Assembly: GCF_016865425.1 (NCBI RefSeq)
Contig: NZ_AP023355.1
Coordinates: forward strand, 6,322,198-6,386,197
Length of the DNA stretch: 64,000 bases
Source: Actinocatenispora thailandica
GTDB lineage: Bacteria > Actinomycetota > Actinomycetes > Mycobacteriales > Micromonosporaceae
Reading direction: 5' to 3'
The position numbers and the translations under genes were made by a program. Below, piece after piece: positions 16,696 through 25,627 of the stretch. Every line of letters begins with the position of its first letter. Positions within the stretch are counted from its first letter, which is position 1. Below the pieces are notes generated by a model. It saw nothing but the letters and a program-made list of their open reading frames with translations, ran no database searches and was not told the DNA's origin.

Positions 16696-17694
16696 TCAGG
16701 GGGTCAGGGTGTGCAGCACCTCGGCAGCCGGCTGGTCGGTCGCGAGAGCGTGCGACTGACCGGCCCACATCGCCATCAGATCGGTGTCACCGATGGCGGT
16801 CGCGGCGGCCCGCAGCGGCCGGGTCAGCTGGTGCAGCTGCGGGTACCCGGTCGGCGCGTACGACTGCTGTTCGGTGACGAAGCGGTTCACCAGGCCGCGC
16901 GCCCACCGGCCGGTGTAGGCGCGGGTCAGCCGCGTCTCGGCGAACTCCGGCGCCACCAGCGCGTCCCGGTACGGTGCCGGGGTGCCGGCCTCCGGGCAGC
17001 GCAGGAACGCGGTACCGGCGCAGCCGGCGAGCGCGCCGGCGGCAAGGACCGCGCGAACCCCGGCGGCGTCGGCGATGCCACCCGCCGCGACCACCTTGAT
17101 GTCCACAGTGGAGCGAATCAGCCGGATCAGGGCGAGCAGCCCGAACTGCTCCCCGCCGAGCCACCCACCGCGATGCCCGCCGGCCTCGATGCCCTGCGCG
17201 ACGACGAAATCCGCGCCGACCCGGTCGGCGGCGACCGCCTCCGCCGGGGTCGTGACGGTGACCCCGACCTCCGTCCCGGCCCGGCGCAACGCGATCACGT
17301 CCTGCTCGGTGGGCAGCCCGAAGGTGAACGTCACCACCGGCACACCGATCGCGGCGAGCAGGTCCAGCTTCGCCTCGTACTCGTCGTCGCCCCAGGTCGG
17401 TTCGCCCAGCTCGGCGCCGAGCCGCGCGGCGGTGGGCGCCAGCCGCCGCCGGTACGTCTCGACCGCGTCCGGGTCGGCGGTGTCGGGTGTCGGAACGAAC
17501 ACGTTCACCCCGAACGGGACCGCGACGTCGCGGACCGCGGCGATCTGCTCGGCCAGCCGCGCGGCCGGCAGGTACCCGGCGGCGAGCATGCCCAACCCGC
17601 CCGCCTTGCCGACCGCGGTGACCAGCTCGGGCGTGGTCGCCCCGCCGGCCATCGGTGCCTGCACGACCGGTCCCGGCAGATGCCTCAGCCCCAT
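16696..17694 (-). CDS. Nitronate monooxygenase-family flavoprotein
   Basis: 332-residue FMN-dependent TIM-barrel protein of the nitronate monooxygenase (2-nitropropane dioxygenase) family. Key segments are VVQAPMAGGATTPELVTAV, VPFGVNVFVP, GADFVVAQGIEAGGHRG (with the catalytic His), KVVAAGGIADAAGVRAVLA and the FMN phosphate loop GCAGTAFLRCPEAG. The ATG at 17694 starts just before the first barrel strand. It is transcribed on its own. True substrate may be propionate-3-nitronate or another carbanion-forming molecule. Confidence 0.87.
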   Translation of the reverse strand: MGLRHLPGPVVQAPMAGGATTPELVTAVGKAGGLGMLAAGYLPAARLAEQIAAVRDVAVPFGVNVFVPTPDTADPDAVETYRRRLAPTAARLGAELGEPTWGDDEYEAKLDLLAAIGVPVVTFTFGLPTEQDVIALRRAGTEVGVTVTTPAEAVAADRVGADFVVAQGIEAGGHRGGWLGGEQFGLLALIRLIRSTVDIKVVAAGGIADAAGVRAVLAAGALAGCAGTAFLRCPEAGTPAPYRDALVAPEFAETRLTRAYTGRWARGLVNRFVTEQQSYAPTGYPQLHQLTRPLRAAATAIGDTDLMAMWAGQSHALATDQPAAEVLHTLTP

Positions 17695-17794
17695 TCCCTT
17701 TCAATACCAGCCGGGCGGCCGGCTCATGCACACCGCGGGGGTGACCTGGGACACCTCGCACCGCGGCGGGCACGAACCGGGCAGAATTCTCGAC

Positions 17795-18784
17795 ATGTTG
17801 CACATCCGGGTGATCGCACCGCCGCGACTGACCGGGCAGATCAGCGATCTGTGCGGAGCCAGCATCGCGGTGACGAACCTGGTCATTCTGCCCGGCGCCG
17901 GCCGGGAACCGGCCGGCGACCTGATCCAGTTCGACATGGCGCGGGAGGCCGCCGACGCGATGTTGAGCCGGCTCCGTGACCTCGGCCTGGACCGGTCCGG
18001 TTCGATCGCGGTGGAGAACATCGACGTGTCCATCTCGGTCGGCGCGACCGTCGCCGAACAGGCCGCACCCGGGTACGACGACGACGCGGTCCTGTGGGAC
18101 GAACTCGACGCCCGGACCACCGCCGACGCCAGGCTGAGCTGGGCGTTCCTCGCGTTCCTGGCGCTCGCCACCCAGATCGCGGCGATCGGCGCGGTGCTCG
18201 ACCAGCCGATCCTGATCGTCGGCGCGATGGTGCTCGGCCCCGAGTTCGGTGCGGTCGCCGCGATCTGCTTCGGCCTGGTGCGCGGCAACACGCACCGGAT
18301 CGCGGTGGCGACCCGCACCCTGGCGGTCGGTTTCCTGGTCGCCATCGCGATCACCACCGGGTGCGCGGCGGCCGGCCGGTGGCTCGGCTGGATCAGCCCC
18401 GCCGACCTGTCGCACCGGCCGAACACCGACTTCATCGTGCATCCGGACAAGTGGTCGTTCATCGTCGCGGTGCTCGCCGGCATCGCCGGGATCCTGTCCA
18501 TCACCGCATCGAAGTCGTCGACGCTGATCGGCGTGTTCATCTCGGTCACCACGGTGCCCGCGGCCGGCAACATCGCGGTGGCGATCCCGCTGGCGCACTG
18601 GAGCGAGGTGCGGGCGTCCGCGGTGCAACTCGGCGTGAACCTCGCCGGGATGCTCCTCGCCGGTACCGCGACCCTCGCCGTGCAACGGCTGCTGTCCCTG
18701 CGGTACGGGGTCCGGCTGCCGGTGCCGAACCACGTTCCGGTGCAGCGCCGGTCGCCCCGGAAGCGCCGCCGGAAACGGGGCTGA
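17795..18784 (+). CDS. DUF389 membrane protein
   Basis: 329-residue protein. The N-terminal ~110 residues are a soluble domain (LHIRVIAPPRLTGQISDLC). The DUF389 membrane domain follows with about five helices, including LSWAFLAFLALATQIAAIG, ILIVGAMVLGPEFGAVAAIC and ILSITASKSSTLIGVFISV. The ATG at 17795 is chosen directly before the soluble domain. Function is unknown for this family; some members carry TrkA-like domains and may move ions. The tail is strongly basic (RRSPRKRRRKRG), which would lie in the cytoplasm. Confidence 0.85.
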   Translation: MLHIRVIAPPRLTGQISDLCGASIAVTNLVILPGAGREPAGDLIQFDMAREAADAMLSRLRDLGLDRSGSIAVENIDVSISVGATVAEQAAPGYDDDAVLWDELDARTTADARLSWAFLAFLALATQIAAIGAVLDQPILIVGAMVLGPEFGAVAAICFGLVRGNTHRIAVATRTLAVGFLVAIAITTGCAAAGRWLGWISPADLSHRPNTDFIVHPDKWSFIVAVLAGIAGILSITASKSSTLIGVFISVTTVPAAGNIAVAIPLAHWSEVRASAVQLGVNLAGMLLAGTATLAVQRLLSLRYGVRLPVPNHVPVQRRSPRKRRRKRG

Positions 18785-18946
18785 CGGCCGTCTGCGCCGG
18801 CAGACCATCCGGCCCGGTGCCAACCGGCACGCGAGGTCCGTTTCTCGCCAGCACCGCCGCGGCAGCCGGCGGCAGGCTGGACGCATCGGCGCGCGGCGCG
18901 ACAGCCGCCCGCGCCGCCGAAGGGGCCGTCGACCACGGGAGAGATC

Positions 18947-19663
18947 ATGACCACCGATCGGTACGCCCGGAGGGTGGCCGCCGCCGACTGGGACGCGGTG
19001 GCCGGCGAACTCGACGAGTACGGGTGCGCGCCGCTGCCGCGACTGCTCACACCGGCCGAGTGCGGCCGGCTCGCCGCGCTGTTCGACGAGCCGGCGCACT
19101 TCCGCGCCACCATCGACATGGCCCGGCACCGGTTCGGGTCCGGCCGCTACCGCTATTTCGCGGCGCCGTTCCCGGAGCCGGTCGACGCGCTGCGGCACGC
19201 ACTGTACGAGCGGCTGCTGCCGATCGCGCGAGACTGGTACCGGCGGCTCGGGCGGGACGCGGAGTGGCCGGACACGCTGGACGAGTGGCTCGCGATCTGC
19301 CACGACGCCGGGCAGCGCCGCCCCACCCCGATCCTGCTGCGCTACGACGCCGGAGACTGGAACGCGCTGCACCGCGACCTGTACGGCGACAAGGTGTTCC
19401 CGCTGCAGGTCGTGATCAACCTGAACGATCCGGGGGTGGACCACACCGGCGGCGAGTTCCTGCTGGTCGAACAGCGGCCCCGGGCCCAGTCCCGGGGCAC
19501 CGCCAGGCTGCTCGGCCAGGGTCACGGGCTGGTGTTCACCACCCGGGACCGGCCGGTCGCGTCGGCGCGCGGCTGGTCGGCCGCGCCGGTACGGCACGGG
19601 GTGTCCGCGGTCCGCTCCGGCCGGCGGCACACCCTCGGGCTGGTCTTCCACGACGCGACCTGA
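18947..19663 (+). CDS. 2OG-Fe(II) oxygenase
   Basis: 238-residue dioxygenase using 2-oxoglutarate and Fe(II). The iron-binding HxD is in NALHRDLYGDKVFPLQVVIN, the distal His probably in PVRHGVSAVR, and the 2-oxoglutarate-binding Arg in SGRRHTLGLVFHDAT. The double-stranded beta helix starts after PTPILLRYDAGDWN. Members are annotated as prolyl hydroxylase-like. It lies just upstream of alkB, separated by a 179-bp tandem-repeat gap, and such pairs are seen in other actinomycetes. A role in nucleic-acid or protein repair is possible but only by context. The ATG at 18947 follows GGGAGAG. Confidence 0.82.
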   Translation: MTTDRYARRVAAADWDAVAGELDEYGCAPLPRLLTPAECGRLAALFDEPAHFRATIDMARHRFGSGRYRYFAAPFPEPVDALRHALYERLLPIARDWYRRLGRDAEWPDTLDEWLAICHDAGQRRPTPILLRYDAGDWNALHRDLYGDKVFPLQVVINLNDPGVDHTGGEFLLVEQRPRAQSRGTARLLGQGHGLVFTTRDRPVASARGWSAAPVRHGVSAVRSGRRHTLGLVFHDAT

Positions 19664-19694
19664 TCGTGGCGGGTCGCCCGGCGACCCGCGGTAC

Positions 19695-19800
19695 TGCAGG
19701 CCGCGGGAACGCCGCGATCCTGCGAGCCGCGGGAGTGCCGCGGTCCTGGGGGCCGCGGCCGGACCACCGCGGATTTGCGGGTTGCGGGAACGCCGCCGGC
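19695..19800. repeat. 26-bp degenerate tandem repeat
   Basis: Units 19695-19720 and 19721-19746 (TGCrrGCCGCGGGAnnGCCGCGrTCC) are adjacent; weaker copies follow to about 19800. Fills the gap between the 2OG oxygenase and alkB. Confidence 0.65.
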
Positions 19801-19842
19801 CGGGCCGGCCGGCGGCGACCGAAGCAGAGGGAGGATGGGCCG

Positions 19843-20493
19843 GTGACGCTGCCACTGTTCGGGATCGGCCGGCGCGAGGTCGCGCCGGGCGCCGTGCACC
19901 TGCCCGGCTGGCTGCCGCCGGACCGGCAGCGCCGGCTCGCCGACGCCTGCCTGCGGTGGGCGAGCGGGCCGGTACCGGCCCGGCACACGCTGCTGCCCGG
20001 CGGGCACCGGATGTCCGCCCGCACCGTGTGCCTCGGCTGGCACTGGCAGCCGTACCGGTACAGCCGGACCGCCGACGACGTGAACGGCGAGCCGGTGCCG
20101 CCGCTGCCCGGGTGGCTCGCCGAATGGGGCCGCGCCGCGCTGGCCGCGGCGTACCGGCGGGCCGACCTCGACTACCGGCCGGACACCGCGCTGATCAACT
20201 TCTACGGGCCGGACGCCCGGATGGGCATGCACCAGGACAAGGACGAGCGGGCCCGGGAGCCGGTGGTGTCGTTCAGCCTCGGCGACAGCTGCCTGTTCCG
20301 GTTCGGCAACCCCGAGAACCGGTCCCGGCCGTACACCGACCTGACGCTGGCGTCCGGCGACGCGTTCGTGTTCGGCGGGCCGTCCCGGCTCGCCTACCAC
20401 GGGGTGCCGCGAATCGAGCCGGGCAGCTCACCGGATCCGGCGCTGCCGGCCGGCCGGATCAACATCACCCTGCGCACCACCGGCCTGGCCTGA
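19843..20493 (+). CDS. alkB: Alkylated DNA repair dioxygenase AlkB
   Basis: 216-residue 2OG-Fe(II) dioxygenase that removes 1-methyladenine and 3-methylcytosine damage by oxidative demethylation. Iron ligands: HxD in MGMHQDKDE and His in LAYHGVPRI. The 2-oxoglutarate-binding and product-binding arginines are in AGRINITLRTTG. Substrate-contact segments ALINFYGPDARM and WHWQPYRYS are also present. The length equals that of E. coli AlkB. The GTG at 19843 follows a GAGGGAGG ribosome site. No ada gene is adjacent; the upstream 2OG oxygenase is the only possible partner. Confidence 0.93.
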   Translation: MTLPLFGIGRREVAPGAVHLPGWLPPDRQRRLADACLRWASGPVPARHTLLPGGHRMSARTVCLGWHWQPYRYSRTADDVNGEPVPPLPGWLAEWGRAALAAAYRRADLDYRPDTALINFYGPDARMGMHQDKDERAREPVVSFSLGDSCLFRFGNPENRSRPYTDLTLASGDAFVFGGPSRLAYHGVPRIEPGSSPDPALPAGRINITLRTTGLA

Positions 20494-20522
20494 GCCCCGA
20501 GGCCGACCCCCTCCTACGGCGA

Positions 20523-20636
20523 CCCTTTGCTCTGCGCACGAATACGCACCACCCCTGGTGCGCTGAGGTAGGCAGAGCCGGCTCTGCGCACGCCGGCGCA
20601 CCAGGGCTGGTGCGCTGAGGTAGGCAGAGCAAAGGG
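20523..20636. repeat. Double-hairpin palindromic repeat, copy 1
   Basis: Two head-to-tail units joined by CG (or CCG). Each reads GCTCTGC-N10-GCACCA-N4-TGGTGC-N10-GCAGAGC and folds as a long stem-loop. The whole 114-bp element is bounded by a perfect 13-bp inverted repeat, CCCTTTGCTCTGC and its complement. A related single unit plus a broken second one lies at 55548-55631. Confidence 0.85.
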
Positions 20637-20659
20637 GAGCTGAAAGGCCTGATCGCTGC

Positions 20660-21034
20660 TCAGGAGTAACGCCGGATCAGAGCGGTCTCGGTAGCCGGGT
20701 CGAAGCCGTAGTCCCAGGACAGGGTCGGTTCGCCCAGCGCGAGATCGACGGCCCGGGTGTCGGCGGCGGTGGCCAGCAGGGTGGCCGCCATGCCGGCCGT
20801 GGCCGCCGCCGCGAAACTCCGCTGCTGCCCCGGTCAAGACGGCCTGACCAGCGGAAACATTCGGGTCGCCGTGTCGTCGGCCACCCGTGCGAGGCGCACC
20901 TCGGTGCCGGCCGCCGCGGCGCAGGTGCGGATCAGGACACCGACGAGCAGCGCCGGGGCCGGCTGGTCGGGGTCGGCCTGCAGCGCCACCGCACCGCCGC
21001 GCGCCGCTCGCCGCACCGGCGGCACCCGCACCAC
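20660..21034 (-). pseudogene. Decayed hypothetical gene with in-frame stop
   Basis: One frame of 125 codons from a GTG at 21034 to a TGA at 20660 is interrupted by a TGA at 20834-20836. Both halves have strong GC at third positions and look coding: LLVGVLIRTCAAAAGTEVRL before, and MAATLLATAADTRAVDLALG with EPTLSWDYGFDPATETALIR after. The second half has no good start of its own. I do not recognise the family. It may be a pseudogene or two short overlapping genes. Confidence 0.5.
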
Positions 21035-21099
21035 GCCGGGCGGGCCGCGGCGACGCGGTACGGCCGGTCACCGCCCGGACAACGACTAGGGTTCGAGGC

Positions 21100-21972
21100 A
21101 TGGTGTGCGTTGCGGTCGGCCAGTTCTCCGCCGGTACCGACAAGGATGCGAACCTCACCGCGCTGGGCGCGCTGACCGAGCGGGCCGCGGCGTCCGGGGC
21201 GCGGCTGATCGTGTTCCCGGAGTACTCGATGTACGCGACCCGCGCGCTCGACACCGGCATCCTCGACTCGGCCGAGCCGATCGACGGCCCGTTCGCGACG
21301 AAGGTCGCCGAGCTGGCCCGCCGGTACCGGATCCGGGTGTTGTACGGGATGAACGAGGCGCTGCCGGGCGAACGCCGGGTGGCGAACACGCTGCTCGCGT
21401 TCGGGCCGGACGGGGAACCGCTCGCCCGCTACCGCAAGGTGCACCTGTTCGACGCGTTCGGTTTCGCCGAGTCCGACTGGGTGACGCCCGGCGAGCCGAC
21501 CCAGCTGTGCACGTTCGACCTGGACGGCCTCCGGTTCGGCGCGATGACCTGCTACGACCTGCGGTTCCCGGAACTCGCCCGGCGGCTGACCGACGCGGGC
21601 GCCGAGGCGCTGGTGGTGCCGGCGCAGTGGGCGCCCGGCCCGCAGAAGGAGGACCACTGGCGGCTGCTGACCCGGGCCCGCGCGGTGGAGAACACCGCCT
21701 ACCTGCTCGCCGCCGACCAGTGCGCGCCCACCGGTGCCGGCAACAGCGTCATCGTCGACCCGATGGGCGTACCGGTCGCCGGCGTCGCCGAAGCCGCCGG
21801 GGTCGCCGTCACCACGCTCGACGCCGAGCGGGTCGCCGCGGTACGGCGCCGGCTGCCGTCGCTGCGGCACCGCCGTTTCCGGATCACGGCCGGCGACCCC
21901 GAGACGGCCGGGGCCGCGGCGGGCACGCCCGGCAACCCCGCGCCGCTGCCGGATGCCGGCGGCGATGCCTGA
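21100..21972 (+). CDS. Carbon-nitrogen hydrolase (nitrilase family, Nit2-like)
   Basis: 290-residue amidase with the nitrilase Glu-Lys-Cys triad: Glu in LIVFPEYSMYA, Lys in ARYRKVHLFDAFG and Cys in FGAMTCYDLRFPELA. A conserved late block, RARAVENTAYLLAADQ, is also typical. The best match is to deaminated glutathione amidase / omega-amidase-like proteins (Nit1/Nit2), a metabolite-repair activity. About 25 extra residues at the C-terminus are Ala/Gly/Pro-rich. The ATG at 21100 is used; a GTG one codon later is possible. It overlaps the downstream kinase start by 8 bases, a link that may be only structural. Confidence 0.88.
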   Translation: MVCVAVGQFSAGTDKDANLTALGALTERAAASGARLIVFPEYSMYATRALDTGILDSAEPIDGPFATKVAELARRYRIRVLYGMNEALPGERRVANTLLAFGPDGEPLARYRKVHLFDAFGFAESDWVTPGEPTQLCTFDLDGLRFGAMTCYDLRFPELARRLTDAGAEALVVPAQWAPGPQKEDHWRLLTRARAVENTAYLLAADQCAPTGAGNSVIVDPMGVPVAGVAEAAGVAVTTLDAERVAAVRRRLPSLRHRRFRITAGDPETAGAAAGTPGNPAPLPDAGGDA

Positions 21973-23365
21973 CCCGCCGCCCCGGGACGCCGACCCGGCA
22001 CCCGGCGGCCACACCGACCGGGCACCGGGAGGCCCCACCGCCCGGCTCGCCGCGCGGATCGCCCGGCGGTGGCCGGCGGTGGTCGCGACACCGCTGATCG
22101 GGCTCGTCACGATGCTCGTCGGCGGCGACCGGGTACCCGGCCAGCGCCGCCCGCGGGGCTGGCCGTTGCTGGTCGGCGCCGTGCTCACGGTGCTGTTCGC
22201 GCTGGTCACGACCAACCAGGTGCGCGCGGAGTTCGGCGCGACCTCCCCGCTGGCGCCGCTCGGCGGGCTGCTGCTGGCGCTGCCGATCGTGCTGCTGGTG
22301 CGGTGGCCGCTGATGGCCTGGCGGCTGACCGTACTGACCATCCTGGCGATGCTGCCGGTCTGGCACGGCCGCGACTGGCCGGTACAACCGTTCCAGGTCA
22401 TCCTGTACCTCGCCGCGATCGTCGCCGTCGGCCTGCGGCACAGCCGGGCCGTCCTCGCCTGGGTCTGGGCGGTCACGATGGTGCTGGTCTGGCTGCTGCT
22501 CTACCCGGTGAACGCGGACAACGCGATCGCCGCCACGGTGCTGAGCACCCTGCTGCTGCTCGCCGTCGGCGCGATCGGGAGCCTGCTCTCGGCACGCCGG
22601 CAGCTGGCCGTGGAGACCCGCCGAACCGAGGCGGAACAGCAGCGCAGTGCGGTCCTCACCGAGCGGGCCCGGATCGCCCGCGAGCTGCACGACGTGGTCG
22701 CGCACCACATGTCGCTGATCGCGGTCCAGGCCGAGACCGCCCCGTACCGGCTGCCCGGCCTGCCGACCGCGGCGGACGACGAGTTCGCCGCCATCGGTAC
22801 CGCGGCCCGGCAGGCGCTGGGTGAGATGCGCCGGATGCTCGGCGTGCTGCGGGCCGAACAACCGGCCGAACGGACCCCGCAGCCCGGCCTGGCCGAACTG
22901 CCCGCGCTGCTGCACCAGGCACGCCGGGCCGGCGCCGAGATCGAGCTGCGCAACGGCGGGACCCCGCGTCCGGTGCCGGTCGCGGTCGACGTCTCCGGGT
23001 ACCGGATCGTGCAGGAGGCGCTGTCCAACGCGCGGCGCCACGCGCCCGGGGCACCGGTGACGGTGCGGCTGGAGTACCGGCCGGGCGCGCTGGCGATCGA
23101 GGTGGTCAACGCCGCTCCGGACGCCCCGCCGGTGGCCGGCGAGCCGGGCCACGGCCTGCTCGGCATGCGCGAGCGCGCCACCATGCTGGGCGGCACCCTG
23201 TCCGCGAATCCGACCCCGGACGGCGGGTTCCGGGTCGCCGCGGTACTGCCGTGCGATCCGGACGACGCCGCCCCGAACGTCAGCGCGCCCGACGCCCCCG
23301 GACCGGGGGACGGTGCGGGGCCGGGCACCTCGGCGGCGGACGATCCGGACAGGGCAGGATCGTGA
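21965..23365 (+). CDS. NarL/DesK-type sensor histidine kinase
   Basis: 466-residue membrane kinase. After a disordered N-terminus there are five or six hydrophobic helices (residues ~35-210). The phosphoacceptor motif is ARELHDVVAHHMSLIAVQAE. The ATPase part shows YRIVQEALSNARRHAPG and, after a short lid, GHGLLGMRERATMLGGTL. The canonical DDG is replaced by VVNAAPDAPP, so the G1 aspartate is weak or shifted, as in several actinobacterial members. The C-terminal ~40 residues are Asp/Pro-rich and disordered. It forms a two-component system with the LuxR-type regulator starting at 23400. The ATG at 21965 overlaps the amidase gene. Confidence 0.9.
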   Translation: MPDPPPRDADPAPGGHTDRAPGGPTARLAARIARRWPAVVATPLIGLVTMLVGGDRVPGQRRPRGWPLLVGAVLTVLFALVTTNQVRAEFGATSPLAPLGGLLLALPIVLLVRWPLMAWRLTVLTILAMLPVWHGRDWPVQPFQVILYLAAIVAVGLRHSRAVLAWVWAVTMVLVWLLLYPVNADNAIAATVLSTLLLLAVGAIGSLLSARRQLAVETRRTEAEQQRSAVLTERARIARELHDVVAHHMSLIAVQAETAPYRLPGLPTAADDEFAAIGTAARQALGEMRRMLGVLRAEQPAERTPQPGLAELPALLHQARRAGAEIELRNGGTPRPVPVAVDVSGYRIVQEALSNARRHAPGAPVTVRLEYRPGALAIEVVNAAPDAPPVAGEPGHGLLGMRERATMLGGTLSANPTPDGGFRVAAVLPCDPDDAAPNVSAPDAPGPGDGAGPGTSAADDPDRAGS

Positions 23366-23399
23366 CCGACCCGCCGGGGACGAAGCCGATGGAGGACCC

Positions 23400-24077
23400 G
23401 TGGACCAGCCGACGAAGGTGATGATCGTCGACGATCAGGCGATGGTGCGGCAGGGCTTCGGCGCGCTGCTCGCGGCCCAGCCCGACCTGGTCGTCGTCGG
23501 GGACGCCGCCGACGGCGCCGAGGCGGTACGCAAGGTCCGCGAGCTCGACCCGGACGTCGTGCTGATGGACGTGCGGATGCCGGAGCTGGACGGGCTGGAG
23601 GCGACCCGCCGGATCCTGTCCGGCGCCGCGCCGGGCGCCCACGTGCCGCGGATCCTGATGCTGACCACGTTCGACCTGGACGACTACGTGTACGAGGCGC
23701 TCCGGGCCGGTGCGTCCGGCTTCCTGCTCAAGGATGCGCCGGCGGCCGACCTGATCCAAGCGGTACGGGTGATCGCCGGCGGCGACGCGCTGCTCGCCCC
23801 GTCCGTGACGCGCCGGTTGATCGCCGACTTCGCGGCCCGGCCGCGCGGCGACCGGCCGACCCCGGCGGCACTCAACGCGCTGACCCCGCGGGAGACCGAC
23901 GTGCTGCGGTTGATCGCGCGCGGCCAGTCGAACACCGAGATCGCCGAGTCACTGGTCGTCGCCGAGCAGACGGTCAAGACGCACGTCGGTCGGATCCTGG
24001 CCAAGCTCGACCTGCGCGATCGCGCCCAGGCCATCGTCTTCGCGTACGAGTCGGGCCTCGTCTCCCCCGGCGCCTAG
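23400..24077 (+). CDS. NarL/FixJ-type response regulator
   Basis: 225-residue regulator. The receiver domain (residues 1-125) has the acidic pair in KVMIVDDQAMVRQG, the phospho-acceptor Asp in DVVLMDVRMPELDG, the switch Thr in ILMLTTFDLDD and Lys in GFLLKDAP. The LuxR/GerE helix-turn-helix is LTPRETDVLRLIARGQSNTE then SLVVAEQTVKTHVGRILAKL. The GTG at 23400 follows GGAGG 4 bases away. It is in an operon with the upstream kinase, its likely partner. Its stop overlaps the stop of the convergent kinase gene (CTAG), so the two systems are back-to-back. Confidence 0.95.
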   Translation: MDQPTKVMIVDDQAMVRQGFGALLAAQPDLVVVGDAADGAEAVRKVRELDPDVVLMDVRMPELDGLEATRRILSGAAPGAHVPRILMLTTFDLDDYVYEALRAGASGFLLKDAPAADLIQAVRVIAGGDALLAPSVTRRLIADFAARPRGDRPTPAALNALTPRETDVLRLIARGQSNTEIAESLVVAEQTVKTHVGRILAKLDLRDRAQAIVFAYESGLVSPGA

Positions 24078-25627
24078 CCCCGCCCACGCCCGGGAGTTGC
24101 CGGGTTCGCCGGGCGGACCGGGAGGGTCAGGCGGATCTCGACGCCCCGGCCCGGTGCGGTGTCCAGCGTGACGGTGCCGCGGTGCGCCTCCACGATCGCG
24201 CCGACGATGGCGAGGCCGAGACCGGCACCGCCGCCGGACGCGGCCCGTGCCGGTTCGGCCCGGAAGAACCGTTCGAACGCGCGGTCCGCCTGCTCCGGCG
24301 CCATCCCCGGCCCGTCGTCGGCCACCGACAGCACCGCGGTACCCGCCGCGGCACCGGTGCCGCGGCCCACCCCGACCCGGATCGAGGTACCGGCCGGAGT
24401 GTGCTTGACGGCGTTCCCGACCAGGTTCGCGACCACCTGGCGGAGCCGTTCGCCGTCCCCGATCACCTCGATCGGTCCGGGCTCCTCGGCGCGGGCGTCG
24501 TCGCGACCACCGGAGCCCAGGGCGACGAGTTCGATCGGGTGGTCCGGGTTGAGGGTGTCGGTGTCCAGCACGATGTCGGCGGCGAGGCTGGTCAGGTCGA
24601 CCGGGTCGGCCGCCAGCGGTCGCCGCTGGTCCAGGTGCGCGAGCAACAGCAGGTCGTCGACCAGCCCGCCCATCCGGCGGGCCTGCTCCTCGATCCGGCC
24701 GACGATCCGGTCCGCCTCCTCGGCCGGCATGGTGCCGCGCTGCTGCCGGTACAGCTCGGCGTAGCCGCGGATCGTGGTGATCGGGGTGCGCAGCTCGTGC
24801 GAGGCGTCCGCGGCGAACCGGCGCATCTGCGCCTCGGACCGCCGGGCCGCTGCCTCGGACGCGGCCCGGTCGGCGAGCGCGGTGGCGATCCGCGCCAGCA
24901 TCCCGTTCACCGCGGCGGCCAGCCGGCCCACCTCGGTACGGTTGCCGTGATCGGGCACCCGAACCGACAGCTCACCGGCGGCGATGCGCTGCGCCGTGGT
25001 CTGGATGCTGCGCACCGGGTGCAGGCTGAGCCGCACCAGCCAGAAGCAGGCCACCGCGAGCGCCGCGAGTACGGCCAGGCCGGCGCTCAGGTTGATCAAC
25101 GCGAGCTGCCGGACCGTCGCGTCCACCTCGGCGAGGCTCTCCGCCACCACCACGTGACCGCCCGCCGGCTGCCGGACCGGGCGCACCAGCAGCAGCCACC
25201 GGGAACGGCCGGTGCCGTGCGCCGAGAACGGCCGCAGCAGCGGCACCGGGCGGGAGCCGGTCAGGTCCGGCAGCTCGGGCCGCTCGCCGGTCAGCGCCGG
25301 ATCGCTGCGTTCCAGCACCCGCCCGTCCGGCCCGATCAGGTACGCGCCGAACGCGGACGGCACGCCGTGCGCGGACGGCGACACGCCGCGGCCGTTGGCG
25401 ATCAGGGCACGCTCCGCGCGGGGCGCGGCGAGCCGCAACTCGTCACCGGTCTTCGCGACGAGGTGCCGGCGCAGCAGCGTGGTCCCGGCGTACCCGGTGA
25501 CCCCGAGCGCGATCGCGACCAGCACCAGCACGCCGCACACCAGCCGCAACCACAACGGCACCCGGCGGTCCAGCCGGCCGAGGATCGACGGCGTCGCCGC
25601 GGGTACCGACGGGTCGGGCACGGTCAC
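24074..25627 (-). CDS. Sensor histidine kinase (HAMP, HisKA)
   Basis: 517-residue classical kinase. It has one N-terminal helix (WLRLVCGVLVLVAIALGVTG), an extracytoplasmic region of ~130 residues, and a second helix (SAGLAVLAALAVACFWLVRL). The HAMP domain follows, then the H-box FAADASHELRTPITTIRGYA, the N-box QVVANLVGNAVKHTPAG, the G1 SVADDGPGMAPEQ, the F-box FERFFRAE and the G2 GGAGLGLAIVGAIVEAHRG. Similar architecture is seen in TcrY/MprB-like kinases. The GTG at 25627 overlaps the stop of the regulator gene by 4 bases (GTGA), so the two are co-translated. Confidence 0.93.
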   Translation of the reverse strand: MTVPDPSVPAATPSILGRLDRRVPLWLRLVCGVLVLVAIALGVTGYAGTTLLRRHLVAKTGDELRLAAPRAERALIANGRGVSPSAHGVPSAFGAYLIGPDGRVLERSDPALTGERPELPDLTGSRPVPLLRPFSAHGTGRSRWLLLVRPVRQPAGGHVVVAESLAEVDATVRQLALINLSAGLAVLAALAVACFWLVRLSLHPVRSIQTTAQRIAAGELSVRVPDHGNRTEVGRLAAAVNGMLARIATALADRAASEAAARRSEAQMRRFAADASHELRTPITTIRGYAELYRQQRGTMPAEEADRIVGRIEEQARRMGGLVDDLLLLAHLDQRRPLAADPVDLTSLAADIVLDTDTLNPDHPIELVALGSGGRDDARAEEPGPIEVIGDGERLRQVVANLVGNAVKHTPAGTSIRVGVGRGTGAAAGTAVLSVADDGPGMAPEQADRAFERFFRAEPARAASGGGAGLGLAIVGAIVEAHRGTVTLDTAPGRGVEIRLTLPVRPANPATPGRGRG

